In this document: piece after piece, positions 7,440 to 15,779 of the stretch
How positions within the stretch are numbered: the stretch's first letter is position 1
How the letters are laid out: the number at the start of each line of letters is the position of its first letter
Program-made: the position numbers and the translations under genes
The notes under the pieces: model-generated
The model's input: the letters and a program-made list of their open reading frames with translations, nothing else
What the model was told of the DNA's origin: nothing
The model's database searches: none
Assembly: GCA_034003625.1 (NCBI GenBank)
Contig: JAVEYG010000002.1
Location: 1-64,000, forward strand
Reading direction: 5' to 3'
DNA from: GWE2-42-39 sp034003625
GTDB lineage: Bacteria; Bacteroidota; Bacteroidia; Bacteroidales; Prolixibacteraceae
Length of the DNA: 64,000 nucleotides

Positions 7440-9026
7440 ATGAAACGACTTATTTTTTTTCTGACCATGATTGCAACCGCTTCCGGCACTTTTTCCCAGG
7501 CTCCGGCAATCATTCCCCAGCCATCTCAGATCACGGTGGGGGAGGGCGCCTTCTTAATAAATGCTGAAACGACTATTATTTATGATGCCTCGAATGTCGA
7601 ACTGAAAAAAAATGCCGGCATTTTTAATGAATATCTTCAGAAATATTACGGGTTTCAGTTTCCGGAGAATGTAAAAAACAAGGAAGCTGTAACTTTGAAA
7701 CTAATAAAATCGCTTCCGCTTGGCGACGAAGGCTACATGCTGAAAGCAGATAAAAAAGGAATATTGATCACGGCTGCTGCTCCGGTAGGTATTTTTTACG
7801 GGCTGCAAACCCTTAAACAAATGCTCCCGGTTGCCGGTGCCGGCGTTCCTCTTGCGGTTTCGTATTGCGATATCAAAGACCAGCCCCGTTTTAAATGGCG
7901 TGGTACTCTTCTCGATGTGGGGAGGCATTATTTCCCGGTGAGTTTCATTAAAAAGTACATCGATTACATGGCGATGTACAAGTTGAACACTTTTCACTGG
8001 CACCTGACCGAAGACCAGGGATGGCGGCTTGAAATAAAAAAATATCCCGAACTGACCGAAATTTCTCACTGGCGGGATGAAACCGTGGTTGGGCATGCCC
8101 GCACTTCAAAAGAATACGATGGCCGCGGATACGGCGGTTTTTATACACAGGACCAGGTTCGCGATATTGTAAAATATGCAGCCGACCGATATGTAACAGT
8201 TGTTCCTGAAATTGAAATGCCGGGACATACCAGCGCTGTCCTGGCCGCTTTCCCCGAACTGGGATGCTCCGGAGGGCCATACCAAGTACAGACAAAATGG
8301 GGAGTTCACAAAGAAGTATTTTGTGCAGGCAAAGAAGAAACCTTTAAATTCCTTGAAAATGTGCTTGACGAAGTTTGTGCATTGTTCCCCTCAAAATACA
8401 TCCACATTGGAGGCGACGAATGCCCGAAAGTAGAATGGGAAAAGTGCGCTGTCTGCCAGAAAAGGATACAGGATGAAGGTTTAAAGGATGAACATGAGCT
8501 GCAAAGTTATTTTATTCAGCGGATGGAAAAATACCTGAATTCAAAAGGGCGTCAGATTATCGGCTGGGACGAAATACTGGAAGGGGGCCTTGCCCCGGGT
8601 GCAACAGTGATGTCGTGGCGTGGAATAAAGGGTGGTATTGCTGCGGCAAAGGAAAAACATATGGTAATTATGTCGCCTAACTCGCACATGTATTTCGATT
8701 ATTACCAGTCGGAAAACAAGGAGGCAGAGCCGCTGGCAATCGGTGGTTTCCTTCCTCTTGAAAAAGTATATTCGTACGAACCTGTTCCCGAAGAGCTGGC
8801 TGAAGATGAAAAACATTATGTGCTGGGTTGCCAGGCCAATGTCTGGACCGAATATATCCCGTCGACCATGCAGATTGAATACATGCTTTTCCCCAGGGTG
8901 TGTGCCCTGGCAGAAGTAGCATGGTCGCCAAAAGATAAAAAGGATTTTACTGATTTTGAAAGACGTATGGCTACTGAATATCCGCGTTTGGATATGTACG
9001 GGATCAATTATTGGAAGAAAAAATAA
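7440..9026 (+). CDS. Beta-N-acetylhexosaminidase, GH20
   Basis: A 528-aa secreted GH20 enzyme that removes terminal beta-linked GlcNAc/GalNAc from glycans such as chitin fragments or host or algal glycoconjugates. Residues 1-20 form a signal peptide (cleavage near TFSQ-A). An N-terminal GH20b alpha/beta domain (about 25-145) is followed by the catalytic barrel. Motifs are FHWHLTEDQGWR (about 185-196) and the catalytic Asp-Glu pair D326-E327 in HIGGDECPKVEW. The frame is open 309 bases further upstream, but the signal peptide and the -7 element place the start at 7440. A hairpin terminator follows. Confidence 0.93.
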   Translation: MKRLIFFLTMIATASGTFSQAPAIIPQPSQITVGEGAFLINAETTIIYDASNVELKKNAGIFNEYLQKYYGFQFPENVKNKEAVTLKLIKSLPLGDEGYMLKADKKGILITAAAPVGIFYGLQTLKQMLPVAGAGVPLAVSYCDIKDQPRFKWRGTLLDVGRHYFPVSFIKKYIDYMAMYKLNTFHWHLTEDQGWRLEIKKYPELTEISHWRDETVVGHARTSKEYDGRGYGGFYTQDQVRDIVKYAADRYVTVVPEIEMPGHTSAVLAAFPELGCSGGPYQVQTKWGVHKEVFCAGKEETFKFLENVLDEVCALFPSKYIHIGGDECPKVEWEKCAVCQKRIQDEGLKDEHELQSYFIQRMEKYLNSKGRQIIGWDEILEGGLAPGATVMSWRGIKGGIAAAKEKHMVIMSPNSHMYFDYYQSENKEAEPLAIGGFLPLEKVYSYEPVPEELAEDEKHYVLGCQANVWTEYIPSTMQIEYMLFPRVCALAEVAWSPKDKKDFTDFERRMATEYPRLDMYGINYWKKK

Positions 9027-9072
9027 TCAGATAGTGCAAAATGTAAACCTAAACCTGTTGGATCAGGTTTTT

Positions 9073-9100
9073 AGCCTCACATTTTTGTGGGGCTTTTTTT
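9073..9100 (+). terminator. Rho-independent terminator after the GH20 gene
   Basis: Stem AGCCTCAC / GTGGGGCT (one G-T pair), a six-base loop and a run of seven T, 47 bases after the stop codon. Confidence 0.8.
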
Positions 9101-9327
9101 GTGTCTTTATTTTGTCTGATAAACGTAACGGTTTGATAAAAGGTACAAAGGCTGGATATTGAAAATGTTCTTGTCAATGAAGCTATCGTTTTTCCAGAAT
9201 TGTGGAATGCTTCAGATATCTCAGGCGCCAAAGCCACCTTTTTCTCGTAAATCTTTTTGGTTGTTTCAGTTCCTTTTTACAGCACTACTCTTTTGATCTT
9301 TAATTATTTTGATTGATTTTTGAATCA
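9101..9327. other. Gap with no recognisable gene
   Basis: One plus-strand frame is open for about 33 codons (9147-9249), but no start context or family is recognisable. I see no RNA fold or repeat here. Confidence 0.4.
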
Positions 9328-9654
9328 CTAACCCTTGATCATAGTCAATAGCATTTTAAACTGTTCAACAGCCTGCAAGGCATGTGATACATTTGCCGGC
9401 ATAATAATGGATTCGCCCTTTCGCACTAAACTGGGATTTCCTCCAATCGTGATTTGTGCTTCACCATCCAATACCTGTACGACAGCATCAAACGGTGCGG
9501 TGTGTTCAGTCAGGCCTTGCCCCTTATCAAAAGAGAAAAGGGTAATATTTCCAGACTGATTTTTCAATACCTGTTTGCTTATTACTCCTCCGGATGAATA
9601 TTCTATCATTTCTTCCAGGTTCAGTACTTTTCCCTTCCCAAATAGTTCTTGCAT
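9328..9654 (-). CDS. Small cupin-domain protein
   Basis: A 108-aa single cupin. The two cupin motifs are recognisable: TEHTAPFDAVVQVLDGEAQI, then PANVSHALQA. Histidines in both could bind a metal. Small cupins of this sort occur near redox- or NO-responsive genes in anaerobes, often as stress proteins or ligand sensors, but the ligand here cannot be told. It lies downstream of nadA on the same strand with a 46-base gap, so the two may be co-transcribed. Confidence 0.8.
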   Translation of the reverse strand: MQELFGKGKVLNLEEMIEYSSGGVISKQVLKNQSGNITLFSFDKGQGLTEHTAPFDAVVQVLDGEAQITIGGNPSLVRKGESIIMPANVSHALQAVEQFKMLLTMIKG

Positions 9655-9700
9655 AATTGTTTGTTTTATAGTGTTTTTGTATTAATCTTTCGGCGGTTGT

Positions 9701-10639
9701 CTAATTCGATAATTCAAGCATTTTCAGGATTGGGGTTCTTGCTTTTTTTATGATTTCAGGACTTATATGCACTTCAAATTTTTCCTCGTTAAGGCTGTCA
9801 TAAATTTTTTGCAGATCGTGGAGCTTCATAAACCGACAATCGTTGCATCCACATGTTGAATCAATGGGTGGTGCTGGAATGAATGTTTTGTGCGGGCTCT
9901 GTTTCTTCATTTGATGAAGGATGCCCGATTCAGTAGCTACAATATATTCACTTCCACTATCTGTTTCGGTAAACTTCAGGAGAGCTGATGTGGAGCCAAC
10001 GAAATCGGCGGCTATCAGAATTGGTCTTTGACATTCTGGATGGGCAATTAATTTGGCTTTTGGATACATGTTAAGTATTGCCAACATTTTTTCCAATGAA
10101 AATTCCTCATGTACATGACAAGCTCCATCCCATAGAACCATTTTTCTTCCGGTAATACTGTTTAGGTAATTTCCTAAATTCCGATCGGGTGCGAAAATTA
10201 TTTTTTGATCTTTGGGAATGCTTTCGATGATCCGGACAGCATTGGTGGAGGTGCAGGTAATATCGGTCAATGCCTTAATTTCCGCTGTCGTATTCACGTA
10301 AGATACAACGATATGATCGGGATATTTTTCCCTGAATTCCTTGAACCCGGTAGTCGGACATGAGTCTGCCAGGGAACACCCGGCATTTAGGTCAGGGATA
10401 AGAACCCTTTTTTCAGGAGATAGGATTTTGGCTGTTTCGGCCATGAAATAAACTCCGGCAAATACGATTGTTTCAGCCTCTGTTTCAGCCGATTTCCGCG
10501 ACAGGTCAAGACTATCGCCTACAAAATCAGCAATTTCCTGTATTTCAGGAATCTGGTAATAATGTGCCAGGATAACTGCGTTTTTCTCTTCCCTCAGTTG
10601 GCTGATCTTTTCTATCAGTATGTCATTATTTTCCATCAT
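9701..10639 (-). CDS. nadA: Quinolinate synthase NadA
   Basis: A 312-aa NadA that condenses iminoaspartate with dihydroxyacetone phosphate to quinolinate in NAD biosynthesis, using an oxygen-sensitive [4Fe-4S] cluster. Cluster cysteines are visible at C88 (NAGCSLADSC), C173 (WDGACHVHEEF) and the C-terminal CGCNDC group (262-267). Other family motifs are LAHYYQ, FMAETAKIL and IAHPEC. Length is normal for the compact type. nadB and nadC are not adjacent. The start may be the second Met. Its neighbours are a cupin and a Rof-like small protein. Confidence 0.95.
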   Translation of the reverse strand: MMENNDILIEKISQLREEKNAVILAHYYQIPEIQEIADFVGDSLDLSRKSAETEAETIVFAGVYFMAETAKILSPEKRVLIPDLNAGCSLADSCPTTGFKEFREKYPDHIVVSYVNTTAEIKALTDITCTSTNAVRIIESIPKDQKIIFAPDRNLGNYLNSITGRKMVLWDGACHVHEEFSLEKMLAILNMYPKAKLIAHPECQRPILIAADFVGSTSALLKFTETDSGSEYIVATESGILHQMKKQSPHKTFIPAPPIDSTCGCNDCRFMKLHDLQKIYDSLNEEKFEVHISPEIIKKARTPILKMLELSN

Positions 10640-10707
10640 TGTTCTAATTTTTCGTGTGATATTCGCGACTATGCACCCAATAAACCGAATAGATAACCAT
10701 CTCGTTT

Positions 10708-11004
10708 TTATTCTGCCTTAACGTTACAATCCAAGCAAGCCAGGGCGAAGGCGTCATATTCATCGTAGGCCGGTCCGGGCTTTCCGTTTATTGAGATAAT
10801 GCGATCGATACGGACCTCGTCACCCGAGTCGAAAACTAAATATTCCTCAAAGTTTCCTTTCTTGACCAAACCAGTGATTTTACCCTTTGCTTCTTCCACT
10901 TCGGTCCCATTTCCGAAATAAAATACTTTGCAAAATTCCTTTTCCTGTTCTTCTGAAAACATTTCGTAATAAACAGGATAGACCGGACTAAAATCTGTTT
11001 TCAT
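10708..11004 (-). CDS. Small protein resembling Rho-binding antiterminator (Rof)
   Basis: A 98-aa acidic protein. The stretch GKITGLVKKGNFEEYLVFD followed by SGDEVRIDRIISINGKP has the pattern of Rof-type Sm-like proteins (a strand, then EYLV, then RLD+I.S). The N-terminus (FSPVYPVYYEMF) is also Rof-like. Rof binds Rho and inhibits termination. An extra C-terminal tail carries two cysteines (ALACLDCNVK). The match is by eye and weak; a generic Sm/SH3-like small protein is the alternative. It sits between nadA and the decayed RIC/Rrf2 relic, all on the minus strand. Confidence 0.4.
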   Translation of the reverse strand: MKTDFSPVYPVYYEMFSEEQEKEFCKVFYFGNGTEVEEAKGKITGLVKKGNFEEYLVFDSGDEVRIDRIISINGKPGPAYDEYDAFALACLDCNVKAE

Positions 11005-11055
11005 ATTTTGCTGTTTTATATTGGATGCTAAACCACATTTTCTATCTTCAATTTC

Positions 11056-11445
11056 TTATCCTCTGTTTAATATAGCTTCGTGTTTGTTGATTTTATTGGC
11101 AAGAGACTGTATTGTCCGTTCATTAACCATTTTAAAAAGTGAATCTCTTACATGGCATAATCATCATGCACGGACAAGGATTATTGGTGTCGCAGCGTTT
11201 TAACCCAAACCCACATTTTAAGAAATACTCTTTATCTTCTATTGCTTCAATCACTTTAAATAATGTTACCGGATTTGCCGGTTCATGAAAGAAAAATCCT
11301 CCCCCCTTTGCCTTGCATTGAAGATACTATTTCAGCAATCAATGTTATTTCCCTGAAAGACAGAGGTAGTCTTGAAATTTAATTTTACCACTTCATCAAC
11401 AGATGATTTTGGCGATATTTTCATGACGATCACTTTAAAATACAT
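11056..11445 (-). pseudogene. Decayed RIC 5' end fused to an Rrf2 regulator 3' end
   Basis: Minus-strand translation from the ATG at 11422-11424 (or in-frame 11443-11445) gives about 30 residues, including VDEVVKLNFKTTSVF then QGNNIDC, then a stop. This resembles the N-terminal DUF542 domain of RIC proteins (IVADDYRAAAIF...IDFCC at 44.2 kb). It runs directly into an Rrf2 C-terminal half in other frames: IVSSMQGKGGG, FFFHEPANPVTLFKVIEAIE, CGFGLKRCDTNNPCP, VRDSLFKMVNERTIQSLA. These match the intact Rrf2 protein at 44518. At least two further frameshifts (a G6 run near 11310 and near 11160) and absence of the Rrf2 DNA-binding domain show real decay. A deletion apparently fused two genes of a former NO-response locus. 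Confidence 0.75.
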
Positions 11446-11467
11446 TGTAAAGGTATAAATAATTTAT

Positions 11468-11489
11468 AAAAAGACATGGAGGTCTTTTT
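11468..11489. promoter_or_regulatory. 22-bp palindrome, probable Rrf2/NO-responsive operator (copy 1)
   Basis: AAAAAGAC-N6-GTCTTTTT. The same 8-6-8 palindrome occurs at 44319-44340 between the intact RIC and Rrf2 genes. The two share the core AAAAGACAnnnAGGTCTTTT. The minus-strand sequence after it (ending TATACCTTTAC) also resembles the RIC promoter. It now lies 28 bases ahead of the 68-aa ORF at 11517. Confidence 0.6.
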
Positions 11490-11516
11490 GTGTTTTTTAT
11501 TAGCTTTGCGAAGTAA

Positions 11517-11723
11517 ATGGAAAACGCAGAAAAAAATAAATCCAAGATTGTAGGGCCAACTACTCAGCCAAAACCTGAAGCTGATGAAACTAAGTTAATG
11601 AAGGAACTGGGCGTGGATATGAAAATAGCTGTCAAATCATATCAGGAATCCACACGCCCTTATTTTTCTTCACCGTGTATGCTTTCAGAAATGGAAGACG
11701 ATGAAGATTTTTTTAATCGGTAG
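11517..11723 (+). CDS. Small uncharacterised acidic protein
   Basis: A 68-aa ORF with no recognised domain. It is rich in Lys/Glu and has a single cysteine (SSPCMLSE) and an acidic end (EMEDDEDFF). A -7-like TAGCTTTG lies at 11501-11508, so a transcript would have almost no leader, and the palindrome at 11468 covers the -33 region. It ends 11 bases inside the convergent ilvD gene. It may be a real small gene under the old NO-type operator or a chance ORF. Confidence 0.45.
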   Translation: MENAEKNKSKIVGPTTQPKPEADETKLMKELGVDMKIAVKSYQESTRPYFSSPCMLSEMEDDEDFFNR

Positions 11724-13389
11724 TACAACCTTCCGATGCGTTAGATACCAAACGGATATATTTTTTTAAAATTCCGGAGGTCGCTTTGTATGGCGGCTTT
11801 TCCCATGCTTTTCTCCGGGCCGTAATTTCGGTTTCGCTAAGTGAAACTTCGAGACGGTTGTTTACGGCATCAATGGTAATGATATCGCCATCCTGAAGTA
11901 GTCCGATCAATCCGCCTTCAGAAGCTTCAGGGGTAATATGCCCCACCACAAATCCATGAGAACCCCCTGAGAATCTGCCATCAGTAATAAGGGCGACATC
12001 TTTTCCTAACCCGGCGCCCATCACCACACTGGTAGGTTTTAACATTTCCGGCATCCCGGGACCGCCTTTCGGACCTGAATTTCGGATTACAATCACATCG
12101 CCTTTTACTACTTTCGTCTGAATTCCTTTTATGGCTTCAAATTCATCTTCAAATACTTTGGCAGGGCCGGTAAAAAGTTCGCCTTCTTTGCCTGTAATTT
12201 TAGCCACTGCACCATCTTTGGCAAGGTTTCCAAAAAGGATCTGTATATGGCCATGTTTTTTTATCGGGTCAGAAAAGGGTCTGATAATCTTTTGTCCTTT
12301 AGCCATGTCGGCAACTTCTTCCAGATTCTCACCCAATGTTTTACCGGTAACAGTCATGCAGTTGCCGTCCAGATATCCTTCTTTCAGGAGAAATTTCATT
12401 ACACCGGGGATGCCTCCTGCATCGTGCAAGTCTTCGAATAAATATTTGCCACTGGGTTTCAAGTCCGCCAGATAAGGCGTCTGATTGCTTATTCGTTGAA
12501 AATCGTTGATATCCAAAGCTACATCGACAGATTTTGCCATGGCTATCAGGTGAATGACAGCGTTTGTCGATCCTCCCAAAATCATGACTAAGGTGATGGC
12601 ATTTTCAAATGCCTGTTTGGTCATGATGTCTTTTGGCTTGATATCTTCTTTCAGAAGTTTTTTGATCGACCGGCCTATTTCAGCACATTCCAATCCCTTT
12701 TCCCTGCTCAGGGCCGGATTGGACGAAGAGTAAGGCAGGCTCATGCCCATACATTCAATAGCTGAAGCCATCGTATTGGCCGTGTACATGCCACCGCAGG
12801 CACCTGCCCCGGGAATGCAATTTTTTATGATCCCTTTATAATCTTCATCTGAAATATTGCCTTTGATCCGCTCTCCATAGGCTTCAAATGCCGATATAAT
12901 ATTTAGATCTTCTTTTTTCCACCGCCCTTTTTTAACCGTGCCACCATACAACAGAATCGATGGTCTGTTAAGTCGGCCCAAGGCAATCATTGCCCCAGGC
13001 ATATTTTTATCACAACCTACAATGGGAATAACAGCATCGTAAAACTGAGCGCTGACAACGGTTTCAATAGAGTCGGCAATAATTTCCCGCGATGGCAGCG
13101 AATATTTCATGCCTTCCGTTCCATTGGTTATCCCGTCGCTCACTCCAATGGTATGAAAGATTAAACCGTACAAACCATCCTGATCGTCTATCCCTTTTTT
13201 TACTTCCTCAGCCAAACTATTTAAATGCATATTGCAGGGATTTCCCTGAAACCCGGTACTAACAATACCGACCTGACCTTTTTTAAGATCATTTTCATTC
13301 ATGCCAATTGCATAAAGCATAGCCTGAGCTGCGGGAAGGCTATCATCCTGAGTAATCTTTTCGCTGTATTTATTTAACATTTGATTCAT
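11713..13389 (-). CDS. ilvD: Dihydroxy-acid dehydratase IlvD
   Basis: A 558-aa dihydroxy-acid dehydratase of the IlvD/Edd family, which forms 2-keto acids in valine, isoleucine and leucine synthesis. The conserved cysteine segments GNPCNMHL, GCDKNMPGA and GACGGMYTANTMA are present and hold the Fe-S cluster. The C-terminal GPKGGPGMPEM and DGRFSGGSHGF motifs are also intact. It is a stand-alone gene here without ilvB/N/C neighbours. Its 3' end overlaps the small convergent ORF by 11 bases. Confidence 0.96.
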   Translation of the reverse strand: MNQMLNKYSEKITQDDSLPAAQAMLYAIGMNENDLKKGQVGIVSTGFQGNPCNMHLNSLAEEVKKGIDDQDGLYGLIFHTIGVSDGITNGTEGMKYSLPSREIIADSIETVVSAQFYDAVIPIVGCDKNMPGAMIALGRLNRPSILLYGGTVKKGRWKKEDLNIISAFEAYGERIKGNISDEDYKGIIKNCIPGAGACGGMYTANTMASAIECMGMSLPYSSSNPALSREKGLECAEIGRSIKKLLKEDIKPKDIMTKQAFENAITLVMILGGSTNAVIHLIAMAKSVDVALDINDFQRISNQTPYLADLKPSGKYLFEDLHDAGGIPGVMKFLLKEGYLDGNCMTVTGKTLGENLEEVADMAKGQKIIRPFSDPIKKHGHIQILFGNLAKDGAVAKITGKEGELFTGPAKVFEDEFEAIKGIQTKVVKGDVIVIRNSGPKGGPGMPEMLKPTSVVMGAGLGKDVALITDGRFSGGSHGFVVGHITPEASEGGLIGLLQDGDIITIDAVNNRLEVSLSETEITARRKAWEKPPYKATSGILKKYIRLVSNASEGCTTD

Positions 13390-13783
13390 AGCAGGTATTT
13401 ATGGTGATGAAAACTAAGAAATATGCTTTTTAAAGAACGATAAATTCTCTGATTTTGTTTACAGTTTTTTAAAATAAGCCACCATTTGTTACAATGGCGG
13501 AAAGTGATCCAAAAACAAGTCCCACGATACCATAGGATGCGATGGTTGATAACGAAATAAGAAACATGAAATAGCCATGAGTGCAAAGCCCACGCAAACC
13601 GAAAATGAATAAATGGCTATTCCATTTCGTTGATAAGCAAATTGAAATGCTGACTTTGATACGGAAATTATGGAAAACGACTTTGAAAATTTATACAGAT
13701 GAAATTGTTCGCATTTAAAGATAGTTTCTTTATATTGGCGCGTGCTTGTTAAAAAAATGATATAGAAAAACTGATCCGTTGTT
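13390..13783. other. Intergenic region with a possible membrane-protein relic
   Basis: On the minus strand, about 13470-13640, two frames joined by a shift read as consecutive hydrophobic segments (GIAIYSFSVCVGFALMAIS, then LISLSTIASYGIVGLVFGSL and SAIVTNGGLF before a stop). This could be the end of a decayed integral membrane gene. No family can be assigned. I see no RNA or repeat in the rest. Confidence 0.25.
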
Positions 13784-15544
13784 ATGAATTCTACTGCTTT
13801 GACCTTCATGTTGTCGATAATTTCGGTAATTACCCTTGTAACGGGATTCCTCTTTATAAAGGTGTTGTTCTCACGGTCGACCACAAAAAATGCACACGGC
13901 CAAACATGGACGCGTATTGGATTGGTTTTGGCAATGGCGGGTAATGCCGTCGGGTTTGGTAATTTTCTGCGGTTTCCGGTACAGGCCATACAGAACGGGG
14001 GAGGCGCTTTTATCATCCCTTACCTGGTCTGTTTTCTGCTGATGGGAATCCCGTTGTTGTTTGTTGAATGGTCAATTGGCCGTTACGGCGGAAAATATAA
14101 CAATCATTCTACCCCGTTTATGCTTGCCAATCTCGACAAACGAAGTATTTGGAAATATGTCGGTGTGTTTGGCCTGTTCAGTAATATTGGAATTGCCGCA
14201 TATTATTGTTACATCGAATCCTGGACCCTTGCCTATATTTTCCATTCAGCTATTGGTACGTTCAGGGGGCTTTCCCAGGCCGAGGTCGGAAATGTTTTCA
14301 GCAATTATATTGATTTGAGCAAGGCAACCCTTATCCCCTATGAAGCGATTGTGTTTTATGTATTGTGCCTGGCATTGAATGTATATATTCTGTCAAGGGG
14401 AATAAAAGGGATTGAAAAAGTGTCAAAAATAGCCATGCCCCTGTTGATCCTGTTTGGTGTTTTCTTGGCCATTAAAGCAGTGACCCTCAAAACAGGAGAA
14501 CCCGGAGTCGTAACCGATGGGATCACAGGTTTGAATTTTCTTTGGACACCCGATTATAATTCCATTTGGAGCCCGAAAGTATGGCTTGCCGCTGCCGGAC
14601 AAATATTCTTCACCCTTTCCGTGGGCATGGGGTCTATTCAATGTTATGCCTCATTTATCCATTCGAACGACGATATTGCGCTGAACAGCATGTCGGCAGG
14701 CTGGATGAACGAATTTGTTGAAGTAGTGCTCGGGGCAGCCCTGATTATCCCCATGTCGGTAGGATATTTGGGAATCGATAAAGTCAGGGAACTGGCAGAA
14801 TTGGGGGGATTGGCCATCGGGTTTAAGGTATTGCCGTATTTGTTGAACCAGTGGGCCCCGTTCATTGCAACCATGGCCGGTATCATGTGGTTTTCTCTTT
14901 TGTTTTTTGCCGGGATTACTTCATCTTTGGCAATGGGAAAACCCTGTGTCAGTTTCATGGAAGACGAATTTAAATGGTCTGAAAAAAAATCAGCCATTGG
15001 GTTTGGTATCCTGATCCTGATTTTGGGGATGCCCACGGTACTTTTTTTTAATTATGGTGTTTTTGACCAATATGATTACTGGACGGGCACGGTATCGCTA
15101 TTCATTTTTTCTTTGTTCGAGATCATCCTGTTCTCGTGGGTGTTTGGGGTTAAGAAAGGCTGGCAGGAACTTAACAGGGGAGGGGACATTACCATTCCGA
15201 AAATATACATGTACGTACTCAGGTACATCACTCCGGTGTTGCTTATCATGGTATTTACCGGTGCCCTCGTAAATCCTGCCGGGAATAACTGGGCTGAAGC
15301 TTTCCGAAGTTTGTTCAGCGGAGAGGGCTGGCCTTTTGATAACGGGTCGATCATTAAAATGATCAGCAATGCGTCGTTAAAAGAAAAACTTGCCATGGCA
15401 ACAGATGAAAAAAACCGGACTTTCCTCGAACGCAGTATCTTTTTCATTAATGGAGCCCGTATACTTCTTCTTTCTGTATTTATTGGTATTGCCCTGTTAG
15501 TATATGTTGCCAGCCGGCGGAGAAAAAAAGAGGGCAGGGTGTAG
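13784..15544 (+). CDS. Sodium-dependent transporter, neurotransmitter:sodium symporter (SNF) family
   Basis: A 586-aa LeuT-fold transporter. The TM1 signature GNAVGFGNFLRFPVQAI, the GGGAFIIPYL segment after it and the TM6-7 region place it in the SNF/NSS family, which imports amino acids or similar solutes with Na+. About 12-13 hydrophobic segments are evident, including one extra N-terminal helix before TM1 (residues 1-30) and a long C-terminal extension. The substrate cannot be predicted. It is transcribed alone. Confidence 0.93.
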   Translation: MNSTALTFMLSIISVITLVTGFLFIKVLFSRSTTKNAHGQTWTRIGLVLAMAGNAVGFGNFLRFPVQAIQNGGGAFIIPYLVCFLLMGIPLLFVEWSIGRYGGKYNNHSTPFMLANLDKRSIWKYVGVFGLFSNIGIAAYYCYIESWTLAYIFHSAIGTFRGLSQAEVGNVFSNYIDLSKATLIPYEAIVFYVLCLALNVYILSRGIKGIEKVSKIAMPLLILFGVFLAIKAVTLKTGEPGVVTDGITGLNFLWTPDYNSIWSPKVWLAAAGQIFFTLSVGMGSIQCYASFIHSNDDIALNSMSAGWMNEFVEVVLGAALIIPMSVGYLGIDKVRELAELGGLAIGFKVLPYLLNQWAPFIATMAGIMWFSLLFFAGITSSLAMGKPCVSFMEDEFKWSEKKSAIGFGILILILGMPTVLFFNYGVFDQYDYWTGTVSLFIFSLFEIILFSWVFGVKKGWQELNRGGDITIPKIYMYVLRYITPVLLIMVFTGALVNPAGNNWAEAFRSLFSGEGWPFDNGSIIKMISNASLKEKLAMATDEKNRTFLERSIFFINGARILLLSVFIGIALLVYVASRRRKKEGRV

Positions 15545-15721
15545 CAGCTATATTTTACATGTAGTTCCGGCGAATAACTTTATAAAATTTTGAAAGAACG
15601 GTCAAGATCATCGAAAAATCGTTGCGGGTTCCTGTTCTATTGTTGATTTTCCCTTTTTAAATTTACTTTAAATGCCCTTAAAACCGCAAGAATCACATTA
15701 GGTAAAACCATCAAATTAGTA

Positions 15722-15729
15722 TATTTTTG
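15722..15729 (+). promoter_or_regulatory. -7 element upstream of the PPi-PFK gene
   Basis: TATTTTTG fits TAnnTTTG and lies about 50 bases before the ATG at 15780. No clear -33 TTTG at 19-base spacing. Confidence 0.4.
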
Positions 15730-15779
15730 CAACGATTTTTTTTAAACTGAAAGAATACCTATCTAAAAAATTGAAGAAT

